IMG/VR virus record: IMGVR_UViG_3300032177_000010 | Location: 1 to 64,000 of that record | Direction: 5' to 3' (one strand) | DNA length: 64,000 nt | DNA from: a virus | Shown here: positions 9,701 to 18,193 of the stretch, piece after piece | Layout: each line of letters opens with the position of its first letter | Position numbering within the stretch: position 1 is the first letter of the stretch | The notes under the pieces: generated by a model | What the model was told of the DNA's origin: nothing | Databases searched by the model: none | Seen by the model: the letters and a program-made list of their open reading frames with translations, nothing else | Position numbers and translations under genes: made by a program

Positions 9701-11774
9701 TGGCGTTATTAGTATCAAGTATCTTGGCATTTGCTAGTAGCGCTTCGTTGGTGGCATTTATAGAAGTTTGCTCTACCTCAAATATAGAGTTAACATTAGA
9801 GAGTAATGCCGCCGCATCTGGCGCACGTCTAGGACCGCCAGATATTCCTTTGATAACTTCCTTAACTCGTCCAGCAGGGATTGCTCCCGACTCTATAGCA
9901 TCCTGAATCTCCTTATAAATAAGCAGGAAGTTCTTAGCATTTCCTTCGGCATCTCTAACTTGAATACCAAATTCATTTAGGATTTTAATTGATCCCGCAG
10001 AGTCAATTGATCCAACTAGGTTCTTGAATGCCGTAGCAACTTCAGAAGATGACTTAGATGTAACCTGAGATAATACCTGAACAGTAGCAATCTGTTGGTC
10101 AACAGTTAATCCTGCTGACTTTCCTGCTTCTGCCATTACTGCTAATCCCTTGGTAATATCAGCAACCGCTTGTTGCTGTCCACCAGCTACGGCAGTTATC
10201 TTATTTAAGACCCCGACTAATTGATTTGTTTCTACCCCTAGCTGCTTCATCATAGCAGTTAATTGTTCGGTAGCGCCTGTAGTATCTAGTCCAGAGATAT
10301 TTGTAAGGATACCTACAGCGTTAGACATTTCTGTTATCCGTCTTGTCCAGTCCGCTGTAGTTTGTCCAGTACGTTTTGTGGACAGGGCCATATCGTCTGC
10401 TACCTTTACCATCTCATTAAGTGGAGTAGCGGTTTCGTAAGCAACCTTGGCTAAACTACCGAAGTATTGTCTTGTTTCCTGCGCTGTCATTTGGGCTGTA
10501 ATAGCAAATCTTCGTAGTAACTTATCTACTTCATTTATTTGTTTTACGGTACTTATTATTGCGCCCATTCCGCCAATAACAGCAGTAGTAGCTATAGTCC
10601 ATTCAATAACTTTTACAAAGTCTCGCTGGATCATCCGCAAGAATCCACTTAGGCCGGACATTTGCCCACCGAATCTAGTAATAACTCTACCGTTCTTATC
10701 TATTTCAGCACCAAATCTTACAAGTTGTGGTGATCCGTCCTTTAATGTTTTAAAGAATTCTCCACTTACCTTAGTAGTCCCTCTTATTAAATCCATATAA
10801 GGAGCGCTAAAGTTAGCGCTTTGCATACTTTGATTAAAGGCAGGAGTATTCATCTTAGCCCCGCCGCCTAATCCCGCTCTCATAAGCATTGATTGTAGTT
10901 GTGGGGAAGAATTAAGTGTAGCCATCACATTTGAAGGTGCTTGTGAAGGAGCATTCCATTCCTTTCTAACCTGTGCTCTAGCGGCACGTATTACCGCTTG
11001 TTGAGCAGCAACATTAGTGGCTAACGTTGATGCGGTGGCATCCCTAGCTGTACCAAGTCCCCCCGGACCACCTAAAGCCGCCGATACAGCATTACGCATA
11101 CGAGTTGTAGCCCTAACTACGCCATCCGCATTTCTAGAAATAGCAGTTGTTACTCCACCTAACGATCTAGAAATTTCACTAGGAAGAGTATATCCAGCCC
11201 TTCTAAAATCTTCTTTAAGAGCTAATAATTGTGCTCTATTATCTTTTAGGGCTTTACCTATGTCATTTCTTCTACTTATATTTGCCAAATACGGTGCTTC
11301 TACGGTAGCGGTAGCACCGGCTATAGCAGAATCCGCCGCTGCTAATCTTGTGCGGCCTGTACGTCGCATATTAGCTAATTGGCCTTCTGCCTTTGTTAGA
11401 TTGCCAACCGCCTTTGTCCATTCTTGAAGATTACCTCTATTAAATGTGTCGTTGCCCATAGATATAAAGGTCTTTCCAATTCTCATTCCCATTTCGTTAG
11501 TAATACGCATGGTATTATTAAGGGAATCAAATGCAATTTTTGTTGATCTAACGGCTGGACCAAACTTACCTATACTACTATCTGGAAACGGTCCTCTACC
11601 AAGTCCCGATCCATGCTGCCCCAATCCACCAGACAGGTTCCCGTACTGTGCCTTAAGGGTTCTTTCCATCTCCCTGTTTGTCTGTGCCATGAACGCATTA
11701 GTTTGGCTGCCTATAGCCGCCAAGATAGCGGGCAAGCCACCCAAATTTACAGCACGAAATCCTATATCTACCAC
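6726..11774 (-). CDS. Tail tape measure protein
   Basis: 1,682 residues, the longest gene of the tail block and placed after the tail chaperone pair, as expected for the protein that sets tail length and enters the host envelope with the DNA. Residues ~395-680 match the conserved TP901-type core (E-V-D-K-L-L-R-R-F-A, then amphipathic helices with L-N-E-M-V-K-V-A-D-D). Hydrophobic helices at about residues 385-410, 740-760 and 815-880 are candidate membrane segments. The rest is mostly helical, with Ala/Gln-rich stretches. By the usual rule of about 1.5 angstrom per residue the tail would be roughly 250 nm, which is an inference. Confidence 0.93.
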   Translation of the reverse strand: MVDIGFRAVNLGGLPAILAAIGSQTNAFMAQTNREMERTLKAQYGNLSGGLGQHGSGLGRGPFPDSSIGKFGPAVRSTKIAFDSLNNTMRITNEMGMRIGKTFISMGNDTFNRGNLQEWTKAVGNLTKAEGQLANMRRTGRTRLAAADSAIAGATATVEAPYLANISRRNDIGKALKDNRAQLLALKEDFRRAGYTLPSEISRSLGGVTTAISRNADGVVRATTRMRNAVSAALGGPGGLGTARDATASTLATNVAAQQAVIRAARAQVRKEWNAPSQAPSNVMATLNSSPQLQSMLMRAGLGGGAKMNTPAFNQSMQSANFSAPYMDLIRGTTKVSGEFFKTLKDGSPQLVRFGAEIDKNGRVITRFGGQMSGLSGFLRMIQRDFVKVIEWTIATTAVIGGMGAIISTVKQINEVDKLLRRFAITAQMTAQETRQYFGSLAKVAYETATPLNEMVKVADDMALSTKRTGQTTADWTRRITEMSNAVGILTNISGLDTTGATEQLTAMMKQLGVETNQLVGVLNKITAVAGGQQQAVADITKGLAVMAEAGKSAGLTVDQQIATVQVLSQVTSKSSSEVATAFKNLVGSIDSAGSIKILNEFGIQVRDAEGNAKNFLLIYKEIQDAIESGAIPAGRVKEVIKGISGGPRRAPDAAALLSNVNSIFEVEQTSINATNEALLANAKILDTNNAKLTQLKVRLDEIAFEKFAGILKETLGSLTTVLDSILKFFDGISVGAVSTVLQITAFLAVSKLISVGIRSMIGFMEAFTFSILGAVAAAKTLRTQLAPIPTSTTPSGTIQGVGTWGRAKGLMSSKLTPKAGAAAAAIGVAGLAGAAMGGGSPLQMLGGGLQMAGAITTGLGAVVPHALIAGIALMGVGTVLQMISGDAKEATKELDSNSEAILNAATAYNLAKTSTKNLVTQQESLVKQIAQLSGKTDTDSILASDAAKIKLADTTAKLVTTNYELNASFVELTKTLATSGTTGLPLTQGIINAIQQGTIGEAASIAIQKQLELAYLKQKYPEKYLDVNDKGGLDLNFGSPMRSGPTMFETGRTAPGWAPGIGETPGKISYMDIKGFGADINNFKTLFKDTPEGLKVIEGIPKNLQTSAILWEGINNLSKENAVEAERYRDALIAAGYAQDNITQAAEGYLKLEAILNTKQALGKLSPEQVTASENQYRFLQSILGEVETQAVTSRIPSTDRFGRRTVDQGDSPFVRDRKQLEKMMLDTQDPSKRMVPGSSTWADQIELLTKYIPRLKDMDLSTQVNTIRDLGGNIVYLGKSSVQAAADADLLADRTKELEDAQKSLNQSLADTSASLYDQFINGDLTAGKYAEMEGRVRNYKASSEAISTGLTKSPGTSLVSDIDNKQWDAFVKSISKLPGYANAAELSITDLVGKIILTGTNTNTSAQSAADWGKILEWVGLVINSLPTVKELTYNIRMNYLYGSTGDAGIIEDAQSIYAKAHGGRRYNFGTGAASDEAGWDAAMAQAKKNNPAPKNTTPELPPFPKLGGLPGAAPSTGGAGKDTGVIDIPEEWKTANVDVSAYLQRAIAWAKKYQSAIPGENKEHAKDLVAVMLDNKRIWLQLGLSQEVLNKGIGLLTDEIKKQNDLLSKADTIRRIRVGAGDFAALANVPMNSKSGVSIGDSQGPISVNIDVNGQLLTPAQMDQLVEKVAAAIKAKLT

Positions 11775-11777
11775 GGG

Positions 11778-12047
11778 TTATTCCACCTCGTCTGGATCAA
11801 ACTCTATTGTATTACTTCTATTTTTATCCTCATTACCTATCTTAAATACTTCATTAAAGTAGGCTTTTAATTTATATGGTTTATCCCAAATACCTCTAGG
11901 GGGCTGCTTATCTTCCGATAGTTCATTAAAAGAACTTAGTTTACTGGTATACATGATTAGAAAGGATAGTGTATGAGGTAGGTCTGCTGTTATCTCTACA
12001 TCTTCTGCAAACGGTATACCAGTTTCCTTGTGGGTGGCTAACGCCAT
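11778..12047 (-). CDS. Tail assembly chaperone, frameshifted C-terminal part (gpT-like)
   Basis: 89 residues from an ATG at 12047, but probably made mainly as the C-terminal part of a fusion with the gene at 12068-12778. A canonical -1 slippery heptamer A-AAA-AAC lies one codon before that gene's stop. In the -1 frame, eight further codons lead without a stop into this ORF, giving a fusion of about 333 residues. Such G/GT pairs directly upstream of the tape measure gene are the hallmark of long-tailed phages; the longer form recruits tail tube protein to the tape measure. Residues are acidic and helical, with no other motif. Confidence 0.8.
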   Translation of the reverse strand: MALATHKETGIPFAEDVEITADLPHTLSFLIMYTSKLSSFNELSEDKQPPRGIWDKPYKLKAYFNEVFKIGNEDKNRSNTIEFDPDEVE

Positions 12048-12067
12048 TGTTATTGCGCCACCCTCTG

Positions 12068-12778
12068 CTAGTTTTTTAGTTCTTCTGGATTTAACTCCAA
12101 TGATTGGTAGGCATTTCTTAGTTGGAACTTAACTGTAGAGTGTTGGTTCATATATTCGTCCTTATCTTTATAGGCACGAATCCTACATTCCTTATCTGTG
12201 TACGTTCCTCTAAATACTTTTTGATCTAGTATTTCCTCAATAAACGCACTCAATGCCCGTAGGTCTGTAAGAGCCTTACGAGCCTCTAATACTAACTGTT
12301 CTCTTTCTACAGTATTTAATCTTTCTTCTAGTTCTAGTTCCTTAGTTTCTGTAAATTCTTTTATCTTCTTCTGATAATCTAATTCAGATTGTAGTTCTGC
12401 CATATCTCTCTTCTCTTGTTCCTCAAGAGTAGGGGCGTCTGGATCAATAGCAAAATCCTCTGTCTTTGGGATATCTTCTCTATCAATTGCTGACTGGGCC
12501 TGAGCATAGAAATCACTTTGCAATGATTGTTTAATTAATTCGATTAAATCCTCTTTGGCCCCATCTTCTATAACAGCAATCTCTGCGAAATACTCATCAG
12601 ACTCAGTATCCCTTAATTCTTTTCTAGTCTTGGCAGATTCGATACGTCCATGTCTATAGGCTTCAGATAAGTCGTGATCGCCCAATACTCTAATCCATAC
12701 TGTAGCAGCTACCTCGCCCTTATCGTCTTTAATATCTACTTGCTTCTTATATTTAAATAAGTCCTGTATACTTGCCAT
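12068..12778 (-). CDS. Tail assembly chaperone (gpG-like)
   Basis: 236 residues, strongly charged and helical, with a long Glu/Lys/Leu coiled-coil-like segment (about 130-195). It sits between the tail tube gene and the tape measure gene, the conserved place for the tail assembly chaperone that coats the tape measure protein during assembly. The 3' end ...CTA AAA AAC TAG carries a slippery site just before the stop, allowing a fraction of ribosomes to produce the longer GT fusion. A G-rich hairpin terminator lies immediately upstream, between this gene and the tail tube gene. Confidence 0.75.
   Translation of the reverse strand: MASIQDLFKYKKQVDIKDDKGEVAATVWIRVLGDHDLSEAYRHGRIESAKTRKELRDTESDEYFAEIAVIEDGAKEDLIELIKQSLQSDFYAQAQSAIDREDIPKTEDFAIDPDAPTLEEQEKRDMAELQSELDYQKKIKEFTETKELELEERLNTVEREQLVLEARKALTDLRALSAFIEEILDQKVFRGTYTDKECRIRAYKDKDEYMNQHSTVKFQLRNAYQSLELNPEELKN
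12071..12077 (-). promoter_or_regulatory. -1 ribosomal frameshift slippery site (AAAAAAC)
   Basis: On the minus strand the heptamer A AAA AAC is in the correct zero-frame phase (X XXY YYZ), with the TAG stop of the upstream gene immediately after it. The -1 frame runs CTA GCA GAG and on into the ORF starting at 12047. Confidence 0.8.
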
Positions 12779-12800
12779 GCCTTTTCCTCCATGAATAAAT

Positions 12801-12835
12801 AAAAATGGGGAGGGGCGCGAACGCCCACTCCCCTT
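12801..12835 (-). terminator. Rho-independent terminator after the tail tube gene
   Basis: Minus-strand hairpin with GGGGAGTGGGCG pairing to CGCCCCTCCCC around a TTCG tetraloop, followed by ATTTTT. It lies 46 bases downstream of the tail tube stop and probably limits read-through into the chaperone and tape measure genes. Confidence 0.85.
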
Positions 12836-12880
12836 TAGAGTTTAATTGTAATTAAACTTCCCGATATGCGAAACTTAATC

Positions 12881-14071
12881 TCACCACGGTCCTGCGCCAG
12901 AAGCAATGTATAGGTCGCCTGTTGTTGACTCCCATGCAAATGTTTCTGTCATTGACTGATTGACTGAAGACGAATCTCCTTCACTTGTAATTGTAATTGA
13001 CGGTACGTAGTAAGTAAGAAGTACCTGAGCCGTATTTCTTGGGTCTTTTAGTTGGACCTTAAGCGGCAGATTATTCTTAGCGTACTCCATATCTGTTTCA
13101 TCGGCAGTTGTTGGCTGTCCTGTTAGGAGGTTAACCAGATCGTTGTCTGTCTTTAGAACAGATACATCACCTGTTACGTTAGGTACTCCTAGTTCTGTTC
13201 CAACCGGCTTTCCTAGTCCACCCAGTTCATAGATGTTCTCTACGTCATAGGCCAGTCTGATTGTCGCACTCTGCGCTCTAGGAATAGTGCTTACTGAAAT
13301 AACTAGTGGTACATACTTGCCCTGAACGGCTGCTGGATCAACATCATTAAGCGCTTCGAAAGTCTTAGCGGTTGTACTTGTATATGTTACCCAAACCGTA
13401 TCACCTGTAGATGTTCCTGCGCCCGTAAAGGTAACGTTAGAACCAGTTACACTAAAGTCTACTCCCTCGTCTAGATAGACTGAAGAACCCGCAGAAGTTG
13501 TTCTGTAGGCACTTAGAACATATCCAGAAGTTACTGGTAGCCATACTGGCGCTTGTGCAAGCGCTTGTACTTGATTTCCAGAGCCTAGTGTAAAGTTCTC
13601 ATAGTAGACAGGATTTCTTAATTCCTTCTTACTATTTGCTGTTACTGTATACGTTACTGTAGAATTATCTCGGACACCAAACGAAGCATCCATTCCTGTA
13701 ATTGTTCCACGCTTTACATAGAGAGCATTAACAATTCCAAGTGTGCTGGAATCTCTGATTTGTCCGATAACGTCAACACTCTTTAGTTCGGTAATAGAAA
13801 TTCCCGAAGGTGTTGGAAATGTTGACGGAGTATATCCTGTAAGATAAGAAATTGTTCGGTGCGAAACATCGAACGCCTCTACTGTTACAGTTACTTCTGG
13901 TGTTTGCTGTGTCTTGCCTACGTGTAACTTTCGACCTAATTCATCGATAGTCTCTGTAGGTAGGTTTAGGGGCCAATCAAATCGCTGAACGCGTGCTACT
14001 GCAAGTAGTCCTTTAGGCGTAGCTAATTGCGGCTGAATGTCCCGACTGTGTACTCTTGGTCGTCGTGCCAT
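12881..14071 (-). CDS. Major tail tube protein (probable)
   Basis: 396 residues, rich in Thr/Val/Ser and beta-structured throughout, located between the neck proteins and the tail chaperone, where siphoviruses encode the tail tube subunit. It is longer than many tube proteins; the middle (about 190-240, with Y-L-D-E-G-V-D-F-S-V-T-G and F-T-G-A-G) looks like an inserted surface domain. An efficient terminator just downstream and a dedicated strong start region fit a highly expressed structural gene. Name is from position and composition, not from a recognised motif. Confidence 0.65.
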   Translation of the reverse strand: MARRPRVHSRDIQPQLATPKGLLAVARVQRFDWPLNLPTETIDELGRKLHVGKTQQTPEVTVTVEAFDVSHRTISYLTGYTPSTFPTPSGISITELKSVDVIGQIRDSSTLGIVNALYVKRGTITGMDASFGVRDNSTVTYTVTANSKKELRNPVYYENFTLGSGNQVQALAQAPVWLPVTSGYVLSAYRTTSAGSSVYLDEGVDFSVTGSNVTFTGAGTSTGDTVWVTYTSTTAKTFEALNDVDPAAVQGKYVPLVISVSTIPRAQSATIRLAYDVENIYELGGLGKPVGTELGVPNVTGDVSVLKTDNDLVNLLTGQPTTADETDMEYAKNNLPLKVQLKDPRNTAQVLLTYYVPSITITSEGDSSSVNQSMTETFAWESTTGDLYIASGAGPW

Positions 14072-14151
14072 TGTGACTCTTCCTCCTTTGTATAATTATA
14101 AAAGATTAAACCTTTTCCTTTCCTAAAGAGTCCGCCCGTATGTGTGTCGGA

Positions 14152-14601
14152 CTACTCATAATAATATGCATGATATGTAACTCTAATTATTGCCCGCCAT
14201 CTAATAATCTTCGGTTTATTCATTATTGGGGGCACGGTTTGCCAAGATATTGATGCAGAATCAGATGTAAGCGTACCTAATTCGGTACTATTTTGGTCCT
14301 TTATAGGTATTACTGTTAATTCTATAAACTCTGCTATCGCTTCCGAGATGGCATCTGCCCTTGGCTCACTTTCCATGTAACAGTCTATCTGTACTACTCG
14401 ATTAATACTATTAGTATTATCGCGCCCTAACTGTAGCCCCTTGAAATTAGATGGTAGAAAGTGTGTAGCTACACACGGTACTACAATTGCTTCATCATGA
14501 AGAAATCCCTCTTCAAAATTTACGCCGTTCCAGCCTTGAGTGGCTAGATATGAAGCCAGTTCATTTCTAACTGATCGGCGCTCTAGATATATATTTGACA
14601 T
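14152..14601 (-). CDS. Tail terminator / tail completion protein candidate
   Basis: 149 residues. The N-terminal helix (V-R-N-E-L-A-S-Y-L-A) is followed by a beta-alpha core with R-V-V-Q-I-D-C-Y-M-E and a closing beta hairpin near W-R-A-I-I-R-V-T. That is the pattern of the small tail terminator proteins that cap the tail tube and receive the head. Its place just upstream of the tail tube gene supports this. No cysteine clusters or enzymatic residues. Confidence 0.5.
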   Translation of the reverse strand: MSNIYLERRSVRNELASYLATQGWNGVNFEEGFLHDEAIVVPCVATHFLPSNFKGLQLGRDNTNSINRVVQIDCYMESEPRADAISEAIAEFIELTVIPIKDQNSTELGTLTSDSASISWQTVPPIMNKPKIIRWRAIIRVTYHAYYYE

Positions 14602-14608
14602 ATTTTAC

Positions 14609-15310
14609 TTACCTCTTAGCCCACCGTTGCGGGAAGTGTGCCTTTGGATCACGAACATTATAGAACGCCTGACCACTAGGCTTAATTCCAAGACCTTGAT
14701 CTGCCTTAATAACCGCCAACTGCATTGATGCTTCATACAAGGCTTTTAGTTCTACTTGTGCCCTAAGGGATACTATCTCTGGAAGAGGAGTAGGATTAGA
14801 AACCGGCATACCACTGGAACCATTTACTAATACCCACCATTCGGGGGCCAGCATTCCCCAAGTTTCTATACGATCATAAAGAGTAGTATCGTATAAGAAT
14901 GTTGGAGCAACGGTATCTTCCCAAAATGCTTCTCTTACTTTTTGCTCATTCCGAAGGTCTTGTCCTGCGTAGGGAAGTTCTATTCTTTCATTATTCACAT
15001 CTATAGCATATCTATGGAATCCTTTAGCAAGATCAGCGTAAGTACCTAACATCGTAAGGTCTACTTCTACCCCACCAGAAATATCGCGTATGGGAGGATT
15101 AGCGGCAACAACCTCTAATAGATGATCTATATATATCTCTGGAAATCCCGGTCCAGCCGTTGGCCCAACTTCACGTATAGTTTCTAATAATATTTCCTGC
15201 AAAACAGTTTTAGCCTGAAGAAAGAATAAGGCTATCGCAGCGTCACCTTCCCATACCATACGGTTTAAAAACATTTTAACATCAGAGAAATCGATTTGAT
15301 ACCCTATCAC
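14609..15310 (-). CDS. Head-tail junction protein of unknown exact role
   Basis: 233 residues, mixed alpha/beta, in the neck gene cluster between a zinc-containing head-closure candidate and the tail-terminator candidate. N-terminal residues 1-50 form an amphipathic helix; residues 60-125 contain acidic strands. No motif was recognised. HK97 gp10-like neck proteins occur in this position, but the sequence read here is not diagnostic. Confidence 0.45.
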   Translation of the reverse strand: MIGYQIDFSDVKMFLNRMVWEGDAAIALFFLQAKTVLQEILLETIREVGPTAGPGFPEIYIDHLLEVVAANPPIRDISGGVEVDLTMLGTYADLAKGFHRYAIDVNNERIELPYAGQDLRNEQKVREAFWEDTVAPTFLYDTTLYDRIETWGMLAPEWWVLVNGSSGMPVSNPTPLPEIVSLRAQVELKALYEASMQLAVIKADQGLGIKPSGQAFYNVRDPKAHFPQRWAKR

Positions 15311-15322
15311 GACCGATCACCC

Positions 15323-15583
15323 CTACTCTACTTCTGTTCCGAACCCCATGATAGTATGAACATCGCGGATCATATCATTGAAATGATCTAGGACGATTTT
15401 CTTTATGGCCGGAAACTCTTTGGTATCGATACGCTTCTCTAGCATATCCAACATGAGTTTAATATATACTCTCTTTCTAGATTCTACGTCCTGCGCCGCC
15501 TGTACCAACGAAACCCCATTTACCTTATTATAAATAAACTGTTGGTCGCAATGCGGGCAAACTACTATATTAGGTTGCTGCAT
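15323..15583 (-). CDS. Small protein with one C-x2-C zinc-ribbon half
   Basis: 86 residues. C-P-H-C-D-Q-Q-F is at residues 9-16, with no second Cys pair in the chain, so a complete zinc site would need dimerisation or a partner protein. The remainder is a long basic/acidic helix ending in a Met-rich stretch. It is placed among neck genes with short spacing, suggesting a virion or assembly accessory. Function unknown. Confidence 0.5.
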   Translation of the reverse strand: MQQPNIVVCPHCDQQFIYNKVNGVSLVQAAQDVESRKRVYIKLMLDMLEKRIDTKEFPAIKKIVLDHFNDMIRDVHTIMGFGTEVE

Positions 15584-15603
15584 AATTTTCTCCTTACCTT
15601 ATC

Positions 15604-16074
15604 CTAGGATTTATCTCCGTAACCTTTTAATATTACTTTATATCTATTTATTTCTGCTGCGCCCTCTGGTATGATCTTTATGATTTGTAATTCATGCTCA
15701 TCTATAATTACCTTGCCCGTCTCTCTGAATGCTGCCTCTGCTATGGGAAGATATTTATCTTCTATTGTAGCAGTTGCATCCCCGATATAATAGCGCCCAC
15801 CGGGAGTAGCAGTAATTGCTTGGTCATTAGACCATCTAACTCGCGCCAAAACTTCTGTACCTACCTGTGATTCAATCCAGTAGGAACCATTGCATGTGGG
15901 ACAATTAAAATAGTAAGTGGTGTCATTTACCGTGTCATAGTATCCAGAGGCCGTACAGAGGCTACACGCCGCTCTGGTGGCAGAATAGAAGGTCACGTTA
16001 CGTCCTATGCTGTCCCTGACAGAATCAATCTGTTTCTTGATCCACGTTCTGTTTACCTTAATAACCAATGGCAC
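15604..16074 (-). CDS. Head closure protein candidate with a zinc-finger insertion
   Basis: 156 residues. An N-terminal basic helix is followed by C-S-L-C (about 37-40) and C-P-T-C (about 58-61), a four-Cys zinc ribbon. A beta-barrel-like C-terminal half follows (A-R-V-R-W-S-N-D, G-R-Y-Y-I-G-D-A, I-I-K-I-I-P-E-G), similar in layout to phage head closure proteins. Located between the connector adaptor candidate and the tail terminator candidate, allowing for two inserted glycosyltransferase genes. Confidence 0.45.
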   Translation of the reverse strand: MPLVIKVNRTWIKKQIDSVRDSIGRNVTFYSATRAACSLCTASGYYDTVNDTTYYFNCPTCNGSYWIESQVGTEVLARVRWSNDQAITATPGGRYYIGDATATIEDKYLPIAEAAFRETGKVIIDEHELQIIKIIPEGAAEINRYKVILKGYGDKS

Positions 16075-16075
16075 A

Positions 16076-17059
16076 TTACTCGCCTCTTATCTTTGCTAGC
16101 AAATCTTCAAACTTCTTCTTGCTTGGAGCATAGTCATAATTGTTCACTAGTTCATCGTATGCATACTCACAGATTATTTTAGTCTGATCAAAATAATTAT
16201 CCAGAACCATCTGTGCTGCTTCCGTTGCCTCTTCGACTTGGAACGGCTTGAATGATAAGTCAGGATATAACTCTTCCTGTAGTTCTAATCTATTCGATCC
16301 CACAACTGGAATCTTAAAGAACGCTGCTTCTCCTTGTATCCTACCGGGCGTATTTCTGTCTGCCATACTTATGATGAGTTTGCATCTAGAAAGCCATTCC
16401 ATGTACGAGTTCATAGTTTCTCGTTTATGAATATAAACTCCTTCAAAGTTATCAGCCATATAGGTACAGTACGGCATTAGCTGATGCGGTATAGACAGAA
16501 ATAGCCCGATAAGGTCTGGATTCTTCCTTCTTAACTCTCTAAAGACCAAGAGGTTAGAAATAAAATTCCTGTCATTATCTGCCGCACCCACACCTATCCC
16601 TATAAATTCTCTCTTGGAGTCCCGTAGATGACCGTATTTAGTCTCATACTTTTCTACAGGAAAGGGTAGGCCAGCCTTGATTACAGGGATAGAAGGGACG
16701 GCGTTCTTATACCAACTCTCTTCCTCTGAGGTAAGAGCCATTAAGCCGTCCAAGTATTGTAAATCCTGAATGTAAGCAAGCTGTTTATCGGCTGGCAGCC
16801 GACTTATGTGTGTTGATAACGGATGGTCCGATAACCCTATCTGTACCACTTCGGGATATCGTTGGCGAATTTCTTTGCTCCAACCAGTCGCATCAATCCA
16901 CAACGTTCGGATGACAGTAACATAATCTTTTGCTTCTTCTATTTTTTGTATGAATGGTATGTCCAATAAATCCATCCAAATTCCATTATCATATTGTCCA
17001 TCGTTCTTCTTGTCGCCATAAAATATTGCTAGATCGCCTCTAGTCGGTACCTTTCCCAT
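16076..17059 (-). CDS. Glycosyltransferase-like protein (GT-B type, probable)
   Basis: 327 residues. The C-terminal half has the pattern of a GT4-like GT-B donor domain: a beta-alpha repeat with F-I-G-I-G-V-G, a strand L-I-G-L-F-L-S, then S-R-C-K-L-I-I-S-M-A-D followed by G-R-I-Q-G-E-A-A-F-F-K-I-P-V-V-G-S. The last part corresponds to the conserved glutamate helix that contacts the sugar nucleotide. It ends two bases before the head-closure gene and sits next to a GT2 gene, inside an otherwise structural operon. The acceptor is unknown; modification of a capsid or tail protein is a reasonable inference. Confidence 0.6.
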   Translation of the reverse strand: MGKVPTRGDLAIFYGDKKNDGQYDNGIWMDLLDIPFIQKIEEAKDYVTVIRTLWIDATGWSKEIRQRYPEVVQIGLSDHPLSTHISRLPADKQLAYIQDLQYLDGLMALTSEEESWYKNAVPSIPVIKAGLPFPVEKYETKYGHLRDSKREFIGIGVGAADNDRNFISNLLVFRELRRKNPDLIGLFLSIPHQLMPYCTYMADNFEGVYIHKRETMNSYMEWLSRCKLIISMADRNTPGRIQGEAAFFKIPVVGSNRLELQEELYPDLSFKPFQVEEATEAAQMVLDNYFDQTKIICEYAYDELVNNYDYAPSKKKFEDLLAKIRGE

Positions 17060-17071
17060 TCCCTTGCTCCT

Positions 17072-17722
17072 TTATATTTGTCCGGTAGCGAGTTTATCGC
17101 CCCACTTAGACATGAAGTACTCAAACTTATCATTATGTATATTTAGTCTTCCCGAAGTTTGACTAACAAGATGTATGTATTCTGCCTTAGGAGAAGATAT
17201 GATCTTGTATCCTGCTTCTCTTGCTCTAAAGCAGTAGTCAACCTCTTCACGATATCCCATACCAAAGTTTTCATCGAACACACCTATCTTGTCTATTACT
17301 TCTCTCTTTATATACATACATGAACCCTCTATGGATTTTTGAATAATTGGTTCAGTAACCTGTTCCCTAAGCGACCTAAAATATTTATGTGCTGAATTAC
17401 CATCGCTTCCAATATAGATTCCAAAATTATTTATATATTGCCCATCAGGAGATAGAGACTTACCACCAACAATTCCTATTGATGGATCAGAATATGCTAA
17501 AGTTTTCATCGCTTCTACAATATCTGTTAAAATAATAGTATCATCATTTAATAAGATGATATCATCTGTAATCTTTAACATTAATTCGTTGCACGCTTTA
17601 AGCCAACCTATATCATTTTTATATATATATATCTTAGCATTAGCCACTCTTTCTAATATAGAGTTCATACAATTTACAACTAGCGGTGCTCCAAAGTACG
17701 TTGGAATTGCAATAGTTACCAT
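17072..17722 (-). CDS. Family 2 glycosyltransferase
   Basis: 216 residues with a GT-A fold pattern: M-V-T-I-A-I-P-T-Y-F-G at the N-terminus, I-I-L-L-N-D-D-T-I near residue 57 as the metal/nucleotide-binding DxD equivalent, G-I-V-G-G-K-S-L-S, then G-S-C-M-Y-I-K-R-E-V-I and F-G-M-G-Y-R-E-E-V-D-Y-C, the typical ED/xE acceptor region of rhamnosyl-type GT2 enzymes. No membrane segment. Lies 12 bases upstream of another glycosyltransferase within the head-tail connector genes. Confidence 0.8.
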   Translation of the reverse strand: MVTIAIPTYFGAPLVVNCMNSILERVANAKIYIYKNDIGWLKACNELMLKITDDIILLNDDTIILTDIVEAMKTLAYSDPSIGIVGGKSLSPDGQYINNFGIYIGSDGNSAHKYFRSLREQVTEPIIQKSIEGSCMYIKREVIDKIGVFDENFGMGYREEVDYCFRAREAGYKIISSPKAEYIHLVSQTSGRLNIHNDKFEYFMSKWGDKLATGQI

Positions 17723-17741
17723 ACCTTTACCTCGTTTAAAG

Positions 17742-18188
17742 TTACATTGTATATAAGAATGCTGAGTAACTTTCTGGATTAATTGAATTATTATATCCCC
17801 GTAGCGAAGCTGTCTTTGCTTTCGCTAATCTATATATTGGCAGAAACCGTGCCAGTTCTTCAACATCTACTTGAATAGGGTTCTGTCTTCCTTGCTGTGG
17901 ATCATACGAGAAATCCTGATCCTTAAATCCAGCCAACTGTAAGTTACCCATCTTGTAGATAATAGACGCCATTAGCACGATAGGACGCTTATCCTTGCTG
18001 GCTATAATCTGATCAACAGAGTAAGAATTAGGGGGAGTATGCCCGACTACATATGTTCTAGACCATCTAAACTGTAATGCTTCTATAGCATCAGCAATAT
18101 AAGCGGCCAACGTAGAGTCAGTATCCTTTGCGTCTTGATACTGCCCAAGGTGCCTCTTAAATTGTGGTACTAACTCTAGTAGATTCAT
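17742..18188 (-). CDS. Head-tail connector / adaptor protein candidate
   Basis: 148 residues, mostly helical, with an N-terminal helix (L-L-E-L-V-P-Q-F-K-R-H) and a central helix (A-Y-I-A-D-A-I-E-A-L-Q-F-R-W). This resembles the gp6/gp15-type adaptors that attach under the portal. Position after the capsid gene and before the closure and terminator genes agrees. No specific motif; assignment rests on size, helicity and order. Confidence 0.5.
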   Translation of the reverse strand: MNLLELVPQFKRHLGQYQDAKDTDSTLAAYIADAIEALQFRWSRTYVVGHTPPNSYSVDQIIASKDKRPIVLMASIIYKMGNLQLAGFKDQDFSYDPQQGRQNPIQVDVEELARFLPIYRLAKAKTASLRGYNNSINPESYSAFLYTM

Positions 18189-18193
18189 AGGGC

